In this document: positions 26,718 to 36,014 of the stretch, in pieces
Numbering within the stretch: position 1 is the stretch's first letter
How the letters are laid out: each line of letters starts with the position of its first letter
Assembly: GCF_002531725.1 (NCBI RefSeq)
Contig: NZ_NWSQ01000016.1
Coordinates: 62,001 to 126,000, forward strand
Source: Rhizobium sp. L43
GTDB taxonomy: Bacteria > Pseudomonadota > Alphaproteobacteria > Rhizobiales > Rhizobiaceae
Length of the DNA: 64,000 nucleotides
Direction of reading: 5' to 3'
Made by a program: the position numbers and the translations under genes
Notes under the pieces: model-generated
Told to the model about the DNA's origin: nothing
The model's database searches: none
What the model saw: only the letters and a program-made list of their open reading frames with translations

Positions 26718-29069
26718 TCACGAGGCGCGTGCCACGGCCGATGGTGAGCCCACCAGTTGCTCGATGAGCGTGGTTGCATGCTGCGGACGATGGAAGAGGT
26801 AGCCCTGGCCATAATCAAGCCCCATCTGGTGGAGCGTGCGGCATTCCTCTTCGGTCTCGATGCCCTCGGCGATGACGGTGCAGTTCATCTTGTGCGAGAG
26901 CGTGGTAATGCCCTCGATCAGCATGCGGCTCTTCTGGCGCACATCGTCGTCGCCGTCGTTGATCGCGCGGGTGAAGGACTGGTCGATCTTGATGATATCG
27001 ACAGGGAAGCGGTTGAGGTAGCTCAGCGATGAATAGCCGGTGCCGAAATCGTCCAGCGCGATGCGGCAGCCGAAACGGCGAAGCTCCGTGACGATCATGC
27101 GGATTTGCGGGTTGTCGTGCATCAGCACGGCCTCGGTGATCTCGACGACGATGCGCTCGGGGCGGATGCCATGGCGACCGACGATGGCGGCGAGGCGGGC
27201 CGGCAGCGCCGGCTCGAACTGAAGCGGCGAGAAGTTGATGGCGAGATAGGTATCCTGCATGCCTGATATGCGGGAAATCTTCGCGAGATTGGCGATCGCC
27301 TTTTCCATGATGACGTTGCCGACGCGGACGATCTTTGCGGTCTCTTCGGCGACGCTGATGATCTCGGCCGGCGGCATTAAGCCCTTCTGCGGATGGTTGA
27401 GGCGCATCAGCGCTTCGAAACCGGCAATGCCACGACCGTTCAGATTGACGATCGGCTGCAGGAAGGCCTCGAACCAGTTGTCGACGAGGCCGGCTTCGAT
27501 ATTGGCTTCGATCTCGGCGCGGCTGCGGGCACGGTCGAGCATGGCGTTGTCGAAGAGCTGCGCGCCATTCTTGCCGTCGCGTTTCTTGGCATACATTGCC
27601 AAGTCGGACTTCTGCAGCAGTTCGGCCGCGGTTGCGGCATGGTGCGGATAGATGGCGATGCCGACGGAAGCACTCAGATGCATGTCGGGTGCGAACGGCG
27701 TTTCGAAGATCGAGGCGATCTGCTCGCACATCATCTTCGCGCGTTTTTCGGCGTCCTTGGCCGGCAGCAGGATGGCAAATTCGTCGCCGCCGAGACGGGC
27801 CGCCTCATCGGAGGGGGCAAGAAAGGTCTTAAGGCGTTCGACGAGCTCGACCAGCGCCATGTCGCCGGCGGCATGGCCCATATTGTCGTTGATCCACTTG
27901 AAGCGATCGAGATCGACGAAGAGGCAGGCAAGCTCCTGGCCGGCCGCGTCGGCGGCGGCGATCTTGTTGTCGAGCACGGCTTCGAAGCCCTGGCGATTGA
28001 GAAGCCCGGTCAGGTGATCGGTGATCGCTTGGCGGTGGTTGCGGTCCTCGGAGGCCTTGAGTTCGGTCACATCGGTCATGACCGAGAGCGACAGGCGGTC
28101 GTGAGCGCCGGCTTCCGCCTCCGATTCCATGATGAGGACGTCCATGGTGCGGCCGTCTAGGCAGACGAACTTGACGGTGACGGTCATGCCGCTCTCGGCC
28201 TGGCGGCGCCGGACGAACTTGTCGCGGGTGGTCGATGTGACGAGATCGGCGAAGTTGCGGCCGATGACGGCGGCGCGGTTATAACCTGTGGCAAGCAGCC
28301 AGTAATCGCTGACGGCGGTGATGCGGTCTTCCTCATCGAGCGAGAAGAGCATGGCGGGGGTCAGATTATAGATGTCGGTGGCGCGGCGGTGGGCGAGCTT
28401 CAGCTCCTTTTCCTCGCTTTCAAGCTTGGTCTGCATCTCGTTGAAGCTGCGGGCAAGCCGTCCCATCTCGTCGTTCGACTGCCAGTCGACATGGTGACGG
28501 GAGCCCAGCTGGCGGGTGGCCTCGATCGCTGCCGTCAGCCGCATGAGCGGCTGGATGACGAAGAAACGGTTGCCGATCAGCGCCGTGCCGAAAACGGTCA
28601 GCACGGCGAAGATGAAGATCGAGATGAAGACGACCTCTTCCTGCTTCAGGCCGGAAAACAGGCCAAGTGCTGGATAATAGACGCTGATGCTGCCGAGGTT
28701 CTTCGGGCCGTCGACGGTGTTGTAGATGATGGCGCGCGACACCTGCACGAGCGTGCCGTCGAAGGAGCGCGGAATGGTGGACTGGCTGACGTCGAGTTGG
28801 CCCGACTGGTCGCGCACTTCGACCTTGACGATGGCGCCCTGGGAAACGACCGTCGCGCTGATCTGGGTGACGCTGTCTTCATCGAGATCCCAGAGCGGCT
28901 TTGCCAGCGCCTGGGCATTGGCGACAAGAAGAACGGAAATATGATCGCGTATTTCCTTGTCGGCCCGTTCCGAGGAAAGAAAAAGGAAGAGAACAAAGAG
29001 AGGAGCGACAAAAACAAGCAGCGCTCCGCAAACTATCGCAAAAAATCTGTTCTCAACGGAATTGTTCAT
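26718..29069 (-). CDS. Membrane GGDEF-EAL cyclic-di-GMP enzyme with HAMP and PAS domains
   Basis: 783 aa. A membrane segment at about residues 9-31, a periplasmic domain of roughly 115 residues, a second segment near 150-170, then HAMP, PAS (NLTPAMLFSLDEED), GGDEF (RLGGDEFAILLPAKD) and EAL (AGFEALMRLNHP, later DDFGTGYSSLSYL and VIAEGIETEEE). Both catalytic motifs are intact, so it could make and degrade c-di-GMP. ATG 29069 puts the N-terminus next to the first membrane helix and follows GGAACC; an upstream frame opening at 29129 has no support. The solute-binding protein gene follows after 22 bp. Confidence 0.92.
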   Translation of the reverse strand: MNNSVENRFFAIVCGALLVFVAPLFVLFLFLSSERADKEIRDHISVLLVANAQALAKPLWDLDEDSVTQISATVVSQGAIVKVEVRDQSGQLDVSQSTIPRSFDGTLVQVSRAIIYNTVDGPKNLGSISVYYPALGLFSGLKQEEVVFISIFIFAVLTVFGTALIGNRFFVIQPLMRLTAAIEATRQLGSRHHVDWQSNDEMGRLARSFNEMQTKLESEEKELKLAHRRATDIYNLTPAMLFSLDEEDRITAVSDYWLLATGYNRAAVIGRNFADLVTSTTRDKFVRRRQAESGMTVTVKFVCLDGRTMDVLIMESEAEAGAHDRLSLSVMTDVTELKASEDRNHRQAITDHLTGLLNRQGFEAVLDNKIAAADAAGQELACLFVDLDRFKWINDNMGHAAGDMALVELVERLKTFLAPSDEAARLGGDEFAILLPAKDAEKRAKMMCEQIASIFETPFAPDMHLSASVGIAIYPHHAATAAELLQKSDLAMYAKKRDGKNGAQLFDNAMLDRARSRAEIEANIEAGLVDNWFEAFLQPIVNLNGRGIAGFEALMRLNHPQKGLMPPAEIISVAEETAKIVRVGNVIMEKAIANLAKISRISGMQDTYLAINFSPLQFEPALPARLAAIVGRHGIRPERIVVEITEAVLMHDNPQIRMIVTELRRFGCRIALDDFGTGYSSLSYLNRFPVDIIKIDQSFTRAINDGDDDVRQKSRMLIEGITTLSHKMNCTVIAEGIETEEECRTLHQMGLDYGQGYLFHRPQHATTLIEQLVGSPSAVARAS

Positions 29070-29197
29070 GGTTCCGTCTACTCCCCCAGGCCGGCCATAT
29101 TTGCTGTCGCGCGTTCGGGCAGGCTTCATCGCAGCTGACGGGGCATGCTTTCACGAATATATTAAATTTGCTGAAACGGAGGTCTTTGCCGGGCAAT

Positions 29198-29229
29198 GAA
29201 AAGCCCGCTTCCCAGGGGGAAGCGGGCCG
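29198..29229 (-). terminator. Rho-independent terminator of rplY
   Basis: On the minus strand an 11-bp perfect stem (GCCCGCTTCCC and GGGAAGCGGGC) with a 3-base loop, followed by TTTT. It starts about 27 bp beyond the rplY stop. Confidence 0.85.
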
Positions 29230-29255
29230 TACGCTTTACAAATTGGTCGAAGCGA

Positions 29256-29864
29256 TCAGGCTTCGGCTCCACCTTCGGCAGCAGCCTCGTCAATGCCGCC
29301 AGCCGGGGCAATGATGGTCGCGATCGTAAAGTCACGATCGATAACCGTCGTGACGCCCTTCGGCAGGGTGACTTCCGAAATATGGATGCTGTCGCCGATC
29401 TTCTTGCCGTTGAGGTCAACGTTGAAGAATTCAGGGATCGCATCGGCCGGGCAATGGACTTCGACTTCGTGACGAACGATGTTCAGAACGCCGCCGACCT
29501 TGACGCCCGGGGACTTCTCTTCGTTGATGAAGTGAACGGGGATTTCGACGGTCACCTGGGTGTTGCCGGAGACGCGCAGAAAATCGACGTGCATCGTGAA
29601 GTCACGGACCGGATCGAGCTGATAGTCCTTCGGCAGAACCTTGAACTTCTTGCCGTCGACTTCGATCGTCGCCACGGTGGTCATGAAACCACCGGCGTGA
29701 ATGCGCTTCGTCACCTCATTGGTGTTCAGAGCGATGGCAATGGGGGCCTGCTTGTCACCATAGATGACAGCGGGAATCAAACCGTTGCGGCGAAGTTCAC
29801 GGGCGGACCCCTTACCAACCCGTTCGCGCGCCTCGGCCTTGAGCTCGTAAGTTTCCTGGCTCAT
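29256..29864 (-). CDS. rplY: 50S ribosomal protein L25/general stress protein Ctc
   Basis: 202 aa, the long CTC form: an N-terminal L25 domain that binds 5S rRNA (LKAEARERVGKGSARELRRN, then PAVIYGDKQAP) and a C-terminal beta domain (VTVEIPVHFINEEKSPGVKVG). It ends in an alanine/glutamate-rich tail. ATG 29864 is preceded by GGAATAGCC. Single gene, with a clear terminator and a TATAAT hexamer 130 bp upstream. Confidence 0.94.
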   Translation of the reverse strand: MSQETYELKAEARERVGKGSARELRRNGLIPAVIYGDKQAPIAIALNTNEVTKRIHAGGFMTTVATIEVDGKKFKVLPKDYQLDPVRDFTMHVDFLRVSGNTQVTVEIPVHFINEEKSPGVKVGGVLNIVRHEVEVHCPADAIPEFFNVDLNGKKIGDSIHISEVTLPKGVTTVIDRDFTIATIIAPAGGIDEAAAEGGAEA

Positions 29865-29994
29865 GGCTATTCCTTTCGAGGTTATTTGGAGAGTTCAGCG
29901 GCGGGCAAAAGCCTTGTTCCGACGAACCGGAGGCGGGTTTCCCCATCCTCATCCGCGTTGCCTCCAAGGGTGTCTACGCGGACCGGTGGCGTAT

Positions 29995-30000
29995 ATTATA
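29995..30000 (-). promoter_or_regulatory. Candidate -10 element for rplY
   Basis: A consensus TATAAT on the minus strand with no good -35 at standard spacing. It predicts a leader of about 120 nt before rplY. The remainder of the 349-bp gap 29865-30213 shows no other feature I can support. Confidence 0.3.
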
Positions 30001-30213
30001 AGTCGGTCGGAAACGCAAGTTGCGGATTCAGGCTGTTTTCCGGTGAAATGCGCGCTTCGGCAAGCCGAAACCGCGCCCGAGATCGCGGCGATCGTATTCC
30101 CGGTCCTGCAGGTAGCAAAATTCAGCTTTCCCGCTCAGGTCGAGGTTGACATCGGCGCGCTTCACCTCTTTGGATGGCCGCATTTAAAAAGCGGCTGAGG
30201 AGAAAATCGGACT

Positions 30214-31770
30214 ATGCGTCTCAAACTTGTCACGGCAACGAGCTTGCTGGCACTTTGCCTTGCCACCACGGCCCAGAGCGTCGAGATCAACCAGGACGGC
30301 GCCAATGCAGTCAAGGACACTCTGACGAAACTCCTTCCCCAGGATCTGGCGAAGAGCGGCCTCGTTACCGTCAATCCGGCAGGCGCGCGCTACGAGATCA
30401 TCTACGATCTGGCGAAGCTGCTTGCCAAGGCCGATCCGGCGACATTCGCGATCAACGGACTGACGCCGTTCTCGATGTTCGCCACGCCGCTCGACAGCGG
30501 GCTCTGGAATATCGAGGGTGACAACAAGCTCGATGTCTCCGGCCATTTCAAAGGCCCAGAGCAAAAGCCGACGGATTTCTCCTATTCCATCGCTTCGCTT
30601 GTTTACAGCGGCGTCTTCGACCCGGCGATAAGTTATCTGCGCTCCGGCACCGCCACGGCCAAGGACATCAAGCTTTCCAGCAAGTCCGAGACCGAGGAAG
30701 TCCATGCCAGCATCGCCGGGATGGACCAGAAGCTGAGCTCGACGGACAGCGCCGGCGGCAATGGGCGTATCGATTTTGTCGGCAGCGGCTCGATGTCGAA
30801 TTTCGTCGAGCAGGTTTCCGGCCTGCAGATGCCGCCCGTTGAAATCCGCGCCGACTCGATCGATGTCGAGGCAAAGGTGAACGGCCTGCCGGCCAAACAG
30901 ATCCGCGAGATCGCCCTTTTCGTTCTCGACCATCTCGACGAGAAGGAGTTGAGCCCCGAGAACAGCGACAAGATCAAGGGGATGCTCAAGGAAGCCTTTC
31001 CGATTCTTGCCTCGTTCAGCGAGACGATCGGGGTCAATAATCTGGCCATCAGCAGCCAGATGGGGAATGCCGGCGTCAAGGCGTTCGGTTACAACCTGGC
31101 TGTGGATGGGCCGAGCAACGCCATGCGTTTCGGCTTCGGCATGAATGCACAGAACATCAGCTTCGACAGCCCGTTGATGCCGGCAAACTATTCGCCTTTC
31201 CTGCCGACCAGCTTCGAACTGCAGCTCGCCATGCCGAATCTGGATTTCGCCACCTTCGGCGACGCGCTGATGGCGATGGATTTCAACGCCAAGCAGCCGG
31301 AGCAGAGCGGCGACGAGATGGCGAAAAAGTTCTTCCGCGACGGCCGCCTTGCCGTCGAGTTTCCGAAGATCAGTGCCAAGTCCGATGTCTACGACGTCGA
31401 CATGACGGGCAAGATCGAGGGACGGGTCGACACCGAGAAGGACTATTCGATGGAGGCGACGATCCTTGCCCGCGATCTCGACAAGACGATCGCCGCGGTC
31501 CAGGAGCTTGCTAAGACGGATCCGGACCTCAACCAGGTCTCCTTCGGCATCATGATGGTGAAGGGCTTTGCCAAGACCGATGCGGACGGCCGCTCGCGTT
31601 GGGACATCAGTGTCAGCCGCGATGGTTCCGTGGCGATCAACGGCCAGCAGATCAAGGGGCCCGATGGTCCGGATGAAGATCAGGACCAGGATACGGGGCT
31701 GGAGCCGGATCAGGAGCAGGAACCGGATCAGGGTCAGGACGCAGTACCTGCGCCGCCACAGCAGCCTTGA
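30214..31770 (+). CDS. DUF2125 domain-containing secreted protein
   Basis: 518 aa. Signal peptide MRLKLVTATSLLALCLATTA, then the alphaproteobacterial DUF2125 region (GLVTVNPAGARYEIIYDLA and IASLVYSGVFDPAISYL). The last ~35 residues are a low-complexity tail of Asp, Gln, Glu and Pro, probably disordered. It is presumably periplasmic; the function is unknown. ATG 30214 follows GAGGAGAAAATC. A rho-independent terminator follows 28 bp after the stop. Confidence 0.82.
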   Translation: MRLKLVTATSLLALCLATTAQSVEINQDGANAVKDTLTKLLPQDLAKSGLVTVNPAGARYEIIYDLAKLLAKADPATFAINGLTPFSMFATPLDSGLWNIEGDNKLDVSGHFKGPEQKPTDFSYSIASLVYSGVFDPAISYLRSGTATAKDIKLSSKSETEEVHASIAGMDQKLSSTDSAGGNGRIDFVGSGSMSNFVEQVSGLQMPPVEIRADSIDVEAKVNGLPAKQIREIALFVLDHLDEKELSPENSDKIKGMLKEAFPILASFSETIGVNNLAISSQMGNAGVKAFGYNLAVDGPSNAMRFGFGMNAQNISFDSPLMPANYSPFLPTSFELQLAMPNLDFATFGDALMAMDFNAKQPEQSGDEMAKKFFRDGRLAVEFPKISAKSDVYDVDMTGKIEGRVDTEKDYSMEATILARDLDKTIAAVQELAKTDPDLNQVSFGIMMVKGFAKTDADGRSRWDISVSRDGSVAINGQQIKGPDGPDEDQDQDTGLEPDQEQEPDQGQDAVPAPPQQP

Positions 31771-31798
31771 GCCTTATCAATCGGGATCAGAAATGAAG

Positions 31799-31826
31799 AG
31801 GCCGGCCTTTGTGCCGGCCTTTTTTA
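31799..31826 (+). terminator. Rho-independent terminator of DUF2125 gene
   Basis: An 8-bp stem (AGGCCGGC and GCCGGCCT) with a 6-base loop, followed by TTTTT. Confidence 0.85.
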
Positions 31827-31954
31827 CATTTTGCGCCACAAACTTCGCCGCGACCAACGATCGGCACGGCGGCTTGCTCCGCGACAATCAACGGCCGGCA
31901 ATTCATGCGGCTCGGTGAGCATGCCCGGTAATAGCTGGTCCATCTGATGCAGAC

Positions 31955-31985
31955 ATTGAAAGAGCCGGTCGAGTGCCGGCTCTTT
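31955..31985 (-). terminator. Rho-independent terminator of prs, possibly bidirectional
   Basis: A 10-bp stem, AAAGAGCCGG and CCGGCTCTTT, with a 7-base loop, immediately after the prs stop. T-runs exist on both strands, the longer one on the plus strand, so it may act in both directions. Confidence 0.75.
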
Positions 31986-32918
31986 TTAATCGAAGAGGCT
32001 GGAGACGGATTCTTCCTGGGCCGTTCGGCTGATGGCTTCGCCGATCAGCGGCGCCGTCGTCACAATGCGGATATTGTGTGCCGAGAGCACGGCCGTGGTC
32101 GGCTGGATCGAATCCGTGATGACGAGTTCGCGAAGCTTCGAGGAGGTGACGCGGGTGACCGCGCCGCCGGAGAGGACGCCGTGGGTGATATAGGCGGTGA
32201 CGCTGGCCGCGCCCTGGGCCAACATCGCGTCGGCAGCATTGCAGAGCGTGCCGCCGGAATCGACGATGTCGTCGATCAGCAGGCAGTCCTTGCCGGCGAT
32301 GTCGCCGATGATGTTCATCACTTCGGATTCACCCGGCCGATCGCGACGCTTGTCGACGATGGCCAGAAGACAGTCCAGCCGCTTGGCAAGCGCGCGGGCG
32401 CGAACGACGCCGCCGACATCGGGCGAGACGACCATAACGTTGCTGAGGTCATAGTGGCTCTTGATGTCGCGCGTCAGCACGGGCAGGGCGAAGAGATTGT
32501 CCGTGGGTATATCGAAGAAGCCCTGGATCTGCCCGGCATGGAGATCGAGCGTCATGACGCGGTCGGCGCCGGCCTCGGTAATCAGGTTTGCAACCAGCTT
32601 GGCGGAGATCGGTGTGCGGCCGGAGGCACGACGGTCCTGACGGGCATAGCCGAAATAGGGAAGAACCGCCGTGATGCGGCGGGCCGAGGAACGACGCATC
32701 GCGTCGATCATGATCAGCAATTCCATCAGGTGGTCGTTGGCAGGAAAGGCGGTGGGCTGCACGAGGAAAACGTCCTCGCCGCGCACATTCTCCTGGATTT
32801 CCACGAAGATTTCCTGATCGGCAAACCTTCGGACACTGGCTTTCCCCAAGGGAACATTGAGATAGGTGCAGATCGCTTCGGCGAGTTGCCGGTTCGAATT
32901 GCCTGCGAAAACCTTCAT
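31986..32918 (-). CDS. prs: Ribose-phosphate pyrophosphokinase
   Basis: 310 aa, the usual class I PRPP synthetase length. Visible are FADQEIFVEIQENVRGEDVF, the flexible-loop region YFGYARQDRR, VMTLDLHAGQIQGFFD, and the PRPP-binding loop LLIDDIVDSGGTL. It makes PRPP from ribose 5-phosphate and ATP for nucleotide, histidine and tryptophan synthesis. Monocistronic, with a terminator. The upstream gap to the lipoprotein gene is about 105 bp. Confidence 0.96.
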   Translation of the reverse strand: MKVFAGNSNRQLAEAICTYLNVPLGKASVRRFADQEIFVEIQENVRGEDVFLVQPTAFPANDHLMELLIMIDAMRRSSARRITAVLPYFGYARQDRRASGRTPISAKLVANLITEAGADRVMTLDLHAGQIQGFFDIPTDNLFALPVLTRDIKSHYDLSNVMVVSPDVGGVVRARALAKRLDCLLAIVDKRRDRPGESEVMNIIGDIAGKDCLLIDDIVDSGGTLCNAADAMLAQGAASVTAYITHGVLSGGAVTRVTSSKLRELVITDSIQPTTAVLSAHNIRIVTTAPLIGEAISRTAQEESVSSLFD

Positions 32919-33023
32919 TTTGGTCCGCCTGTTATGCGCTGATAGCCGCGCTTTTTAGCCAGCTTCCCCATGAATGCAAGGGGAAAGGCGTCACAGGCTT
33001 CCATATTTGCAAAAAGTTTGTGA

Positions 33024-33845
33024 CTAACCGCCCTGCGTCTGCCGCCAGGAGGAGAATTCCGCGATGGTTTTCGAGCCGATCTGCTGCATCACCGAGGCCG
33101 GAACGCCCGCCCAGGGATCGGCCGCGGCCGTCGGCACGCTTTCCTGCCCCTGGATGCGGTGCAGGCGGCCGCCGCCACTGTCGAGAACGTCCCAGACATA
33201 GACCACGGTGACCTTGCCGTCGTCGCTGAAGGCGGAGAGATAGCCTTTGAGAATGTAGTCGCTGCTCGCATCGGTCGAGCTCTTGATGGACAGGCCGTGG
33301 GCCCGCGCCTCGGCGCCGAGTTGGCGCGAGAGCGGCGTCACCGCTTGCACAGGAGCGCCGATGATCGGCAGGAAGCGCACGGTATTGCCGCGGCCGGAAG
33401 AGGCGTTGGGGCTGACGGCGGCGGTCTGCTGCGGCTGTTGCGCCTCGGCCGGCTGAGCCGACTGTGCGTCCAGCCCACCGCCTGAAGCCGGCGGCGGCAG
33501 CGATTGTCCCTCGATCGGGGCGGAGGCGGCCGGCGAGGAGCTGTTCCTCGACAGGGCGTCAGCCTGCTCCTGCATTGTCGTCGGCGGCGCGCCGGTGCCG
33601 GGCCGATAGGCCCGTTGCGACTGATCATAGGCTGGATGGTAACCGCCGGGCTCCGGGCTTCCGGCGAAACCCGGCTGGCGGGCGCCTGCCAAACGCTCGG
33701 CCTCGCTCTGGGTCACCGGGCTCGATGACGGCCGCCCGGAAGAATCGCCGATATCGACCTGCGGCGTCAGCGCATCGGTGGTGTTGCAAGCGGTGAGCAG
33801 AGCCATGACGACCAGGAGCGTGGGCACAATCGCAGCTCGCGTCAT
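33024..33845 (-). CDS. Putative lipoprotein
   Basis: 273 aa. The signal sequence ends in a lipobox (MALLTAC), so the cysteine would be lipidated. Residues ~25-145 are Pro/Ser/Gln/Ala-rich and look disordered; the C-terminal ~120 residues are compact (RFLPIIGAPVQAVTPLSRQL, then YILKGYLSAFSDDGKVTVVY). The C-terminal region recalls families that measure a rescued LpoB-like fold, but I cannot assign it. ATG 33845 is chosen to start directly at the signal peptide. Single gene, divergent from nothing. Confidence 0.75.
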   Translation of the reverse strand: MTRAAIVPTLLVVMALLTACNTTDALTPQVDIGDSSGRPSSSPVTQSEAERLAGARQPGFAGSPEPGGYHPAYDQSQRAYRPGTGAPPTTMQEQADALSRNSSSPAASAPIEGQSLPPPASGGGLDAQSAQPAEAQQPQQTAAVSPNASSGRGNTVRFLPIIGAPVQAVTPLSRQLGAEARAHGLSIKSSTDASSDYILKGYLSAFSDDGKVTVVYVWDVLDSGGGRLHRIQGQESVPTAAADPWAGVPASVMQQIGSKTIAEFSSWRQTQGG

Positions 33846-33877
33846 CCCTTGATCCGTCCTTCCCACAATCGCATCAG

Positions 33878-33903
33878 CCCCACCCGAATTTATGCGGGTG
33901 GGG
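33878..33903. other. Inverted repeat between lipoprotein and M24 peptidase genes
   Basis: CCCCACCCG and CGGGTGGGG form a 9-bp stem with an 8-base loop, downstream of the M24 gene on its strand. No T-run follows, so it is either a poor terminator or an mRNA-stabilising hairpin. Confidence 0.4.
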
Positions 33904-33950
33904 AAGGTCCTCTGTCAATTCCGGATTCTCAACCGGAGCAAACGCGATCT

Positions 33951-35102
33951 TTAAAGCCCGATGAAATCGAGCGGATGGCGGGACAGCACACGCGGCGCAT
34001 CCGCTGTCGTCAGATAGGTCTGGCCGAGCGTCATCGCCGTGCCCGTATCGGAATCGGCGATGATCATGTGCACGAAGAGCGACATGTTCGGCTCGATCGG
34101 CTGCGGATTGCCGACATGGAACATCTGATGCTCCATCCAGGACGGTGAGAATCGGGCGCCGAGCGAATAGCCGCAGGCATTCAGCCGATGGCGGGCGAGG
34201 CCGCGCTCATCGATGATCCTGGCATGCATGTCGAAGACATCGCCGAAGGTATGGCCGGGCTTCAGCACGGTCTCGATCGCCTCGATGGTTTCGCGGCAGG
34301 CGTTGTAGAGCTCGCGGTGGCGGTGCGTCGGTTCGCCGATGACGATCGTGCGCATCATGGCGGCATGGTAATGCGCGTAAGTGCCCGCCCATTCGAGCGT
34401 CAGCTGATCGTTGGCGTCGAGCTTGCGGCGGCCGGCCTTGTAGCGGCAGAGCAGGGCATCGGCGGCGGAGCCGATGATGAACTCGTTGGCGGGATAATCG
34501 CCGCCGCCGGAAAAGATCGCGCCCTGCATGGCGGCGAGGATATCGGCCTCGTCGGCGCCGGGTTTTGTCAGCCGGATCGCGGCATCGAGTGCATCGTCGG
34601 CGAGAACGGCGGCGCGTTCGACATAGGCGACCTCGGTCGGGCTTTTGATCAGGCGAAGGCGGCTGACGAGATAGGAAGCGTCGACGATCTGGCCGAAGGC
34701 GGTCAGCTGTGCGTCGAGCAGGCGGGCGACACGGCCGGTCATGCCGTGCGTATCATATTCGACACCGATACGGGCGCCGAGCAGATCCATCTCGACCAGC
34801 AGGTTCTTCAGGTCGAGCGTCGGATCGGCGTTGACCCTGTCGACCCAGACGTGGATGTCCTCGAGGATCGAGGTATGCCTGGCCTGGCGAAGATCGGCCG
34901 AGCGGGTGATCAGCGCCATGGTGCCGTCGCTCTTGACGACCAGCGTCTGGAAGAAGCAGTAGCCGAAGGTGTCGTAGCCGGTCAGCCAGTACATGCTTTC
35001 CTGAGCGAAGAGCAGCAGGGCGTCGAGCTTTTCTTCCTTCATCTTCTCGGTGAGGCGCGCAAGCCGGCTTGCGAACTCGGCCTTTTCGAAGTGGAGTGCC
35101 AT
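33951..35102 (-). CDS. M24-family Xaa-Pro peptidase-like protein
   Basis: 383 aa with a creatinase-like N-terminal domain (YWLTGYDTFGYCFFQTLVVK) and a pita-bread C-terminal domain (NDQLTLEWAGTYAHYHAAMM; HRLNACGYSLGARFSPSW; NPQPIEPNMSLFVHMII). Where a metal-binding aspartate normally sits, the sequence reads LTLEWAG, so metal coordination may be altered and the protein may act on non-proline substrates. ATG 35102 follows GGGAGA by 9 nt and lies just past the pgeF stop. Second gene of a pgeF-M24 operon. Confidence 0.82.
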   Translation of the reverse strand: MALHFEKAEFASRLARLTEKMKEEKLDALLLFAQESMYWLTGYDTFGYCFFQTLVVKSDGTMALITRSADLRQARHTSILEDIHVWVDRVNADPTLDLKNLLVEMDLLGARIGVEYDTHGMTGRVARLLDAQLTAFGQIVDASYLVSRLRLIKSPTEVAYVERAAVLADDALDAAIRLTKPGADEADILAAMQGAIFSGGGDYPANEFIIGSAADALLCRYKAGRRKLDANDQLTLEWAGTYAHYHAAMMRTIVIGEPTHRHRELYNACRETIEAIETVLKPGHTFGDVFDMHARIIDERGLARHRLNACGYSLGARFSPSWMEHQMFHVGNPQPIEPNMSLFVHMIIADSDTGTAMTLGQTYLTTADAPRVLSRHPLDFIGL

Positions 35103-35107
35103 TCTGC

Positions 35108-35902
35108 TCAAGTCTCCCTGATTGATATCGCTGAAATCTGGCGGCCGTAGTCCGGCTCCTTGCGATGCGTCGTCCTGCGGTAGGAAAAGAAGCGCTCGCT
35201 GTCCGGATAGGTGCAGAGGCCGAGCCTTTCGGCCCGCACGCCGGCCCGGGTCAGCCTGTCGACGGTCAGCGCCGGCAGATCGAACATCGCGTGGCCTGAT
35301 GTTGCTGACGGCACGAAGAAGCGTTCGTAATCCGGGTTCTCGGCGATGAAACGGTCGACGAATTCCGGGCCGACCTCATAGCTTGCCTGGCTGATCGAGG
35401 GGCCGAGGCAGGCGACGATGCTGGCGCGGTCGGCCCCCAGCGCTTCCATGGCAGCGATGGTGTTTTCGAGCACGCCGGTCAGCGCGCCCTTCCAGCCGGC
35501 ATGGGCGGCGCCGATGACGCGATTGTCGGGATCGGCAAAAAGGATCGGGCCGCAATCGGCGGCGAGCACGCCAAGCGCAATACCCGGCGTGGCGGTCACC
35601 ATCGCATCCGCTTCGGGGCGGGCGCCGTCGTAATCGGCGCCGATCGTCGCGACATCAGGGGAATGGACCTGATGCACGGTCGCCAGCCGCTCGATCGGCA
35701 GGCTGAACCAGGTGGCGACGCGGCGGCGGTTTTCCATAACCTTGTCGCGTTCGTCGTTGGAGCCGAGGCCGACATTGAGGCCACGATAGATCCCTTCGGA
35801 AACGCCGCCGGCCCGGGTGAAATAACCGTGGCGGATGGTGCTGCCCGCCACTTCGTTCAGCAGCGCGCTTTCGATCGGTGCGGGAGAGGCCGCGTCCTGC
35901 AT
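35108..35902 (-). CDS. pgeF: Peptidoglycan editing factor/purine nucleosidase (laccase-domain, YfiH family)
   Basis: 264 aa. HGYFTRAGGVSEGIYRGLN, TVHQVHSPDV, LAADCGPILFAD and AAHAGWKGALTGV carry the conserved His/Cys metal site of the DUF152/YfiH family. Members remove misincorporated L-Ser from peptidoglycan precursors or act as purine nucleoside phosphorylases. ATG 35902 follows GGAATCACAG. Overlaps or abuts the M24 gene; the MidA-like gene lies upstream on the same strand after about 110 bp. Confidence 0.9.
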   Translation of the reverse strand: MQDAASPAPIESALLNEVAGSTIRHGYFTRAGGVSEGIYRGLNVGLGSNDERDKVMENRRRVATWFSLPIERLATVHQVHSPDVATIGADYDGARPEADAMVTATPGIALGVLAADCGPILFADPDNRVIGAAHAGWKGALTGVLENTIAAMEALGADRASIVACLGPSISQASYEVGPEFVDRFIAENPDYERFFVPSATSGHAMFDLPALTVDRLTRAGVRAERLGLCTYPDSERFFSYRRTTHRKEPDYGRQISAISIRET

Positions 35903-36014
35903 CTGTGATTCCGGGGTTTTTTAAGGGGTTTGTTATTATCCCAAGCGCATCGCACCGGCGGCGCGCTTCAAGTTCTTGTTTCGCTGGGATGTTGAACCAG
36001 CCGCGTGCGCCTTG

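Noticed and set aside
29070..29129. A 20-residue N-terminal extension of the GGDEF-EAL protein
   Set aside because: It has no ribosome binding site and places charged residues ahead of the first membrane helix; ATG 29069 follows GGAACC.
31827..31954. A folded-looking stretch between the DUF2125 terminator and prs, considered as a tRNA or small RNA
   Set aside because: No acceptor stem, no T-loop consensus and no anticodon arm could be drawn; no promoter was evident.
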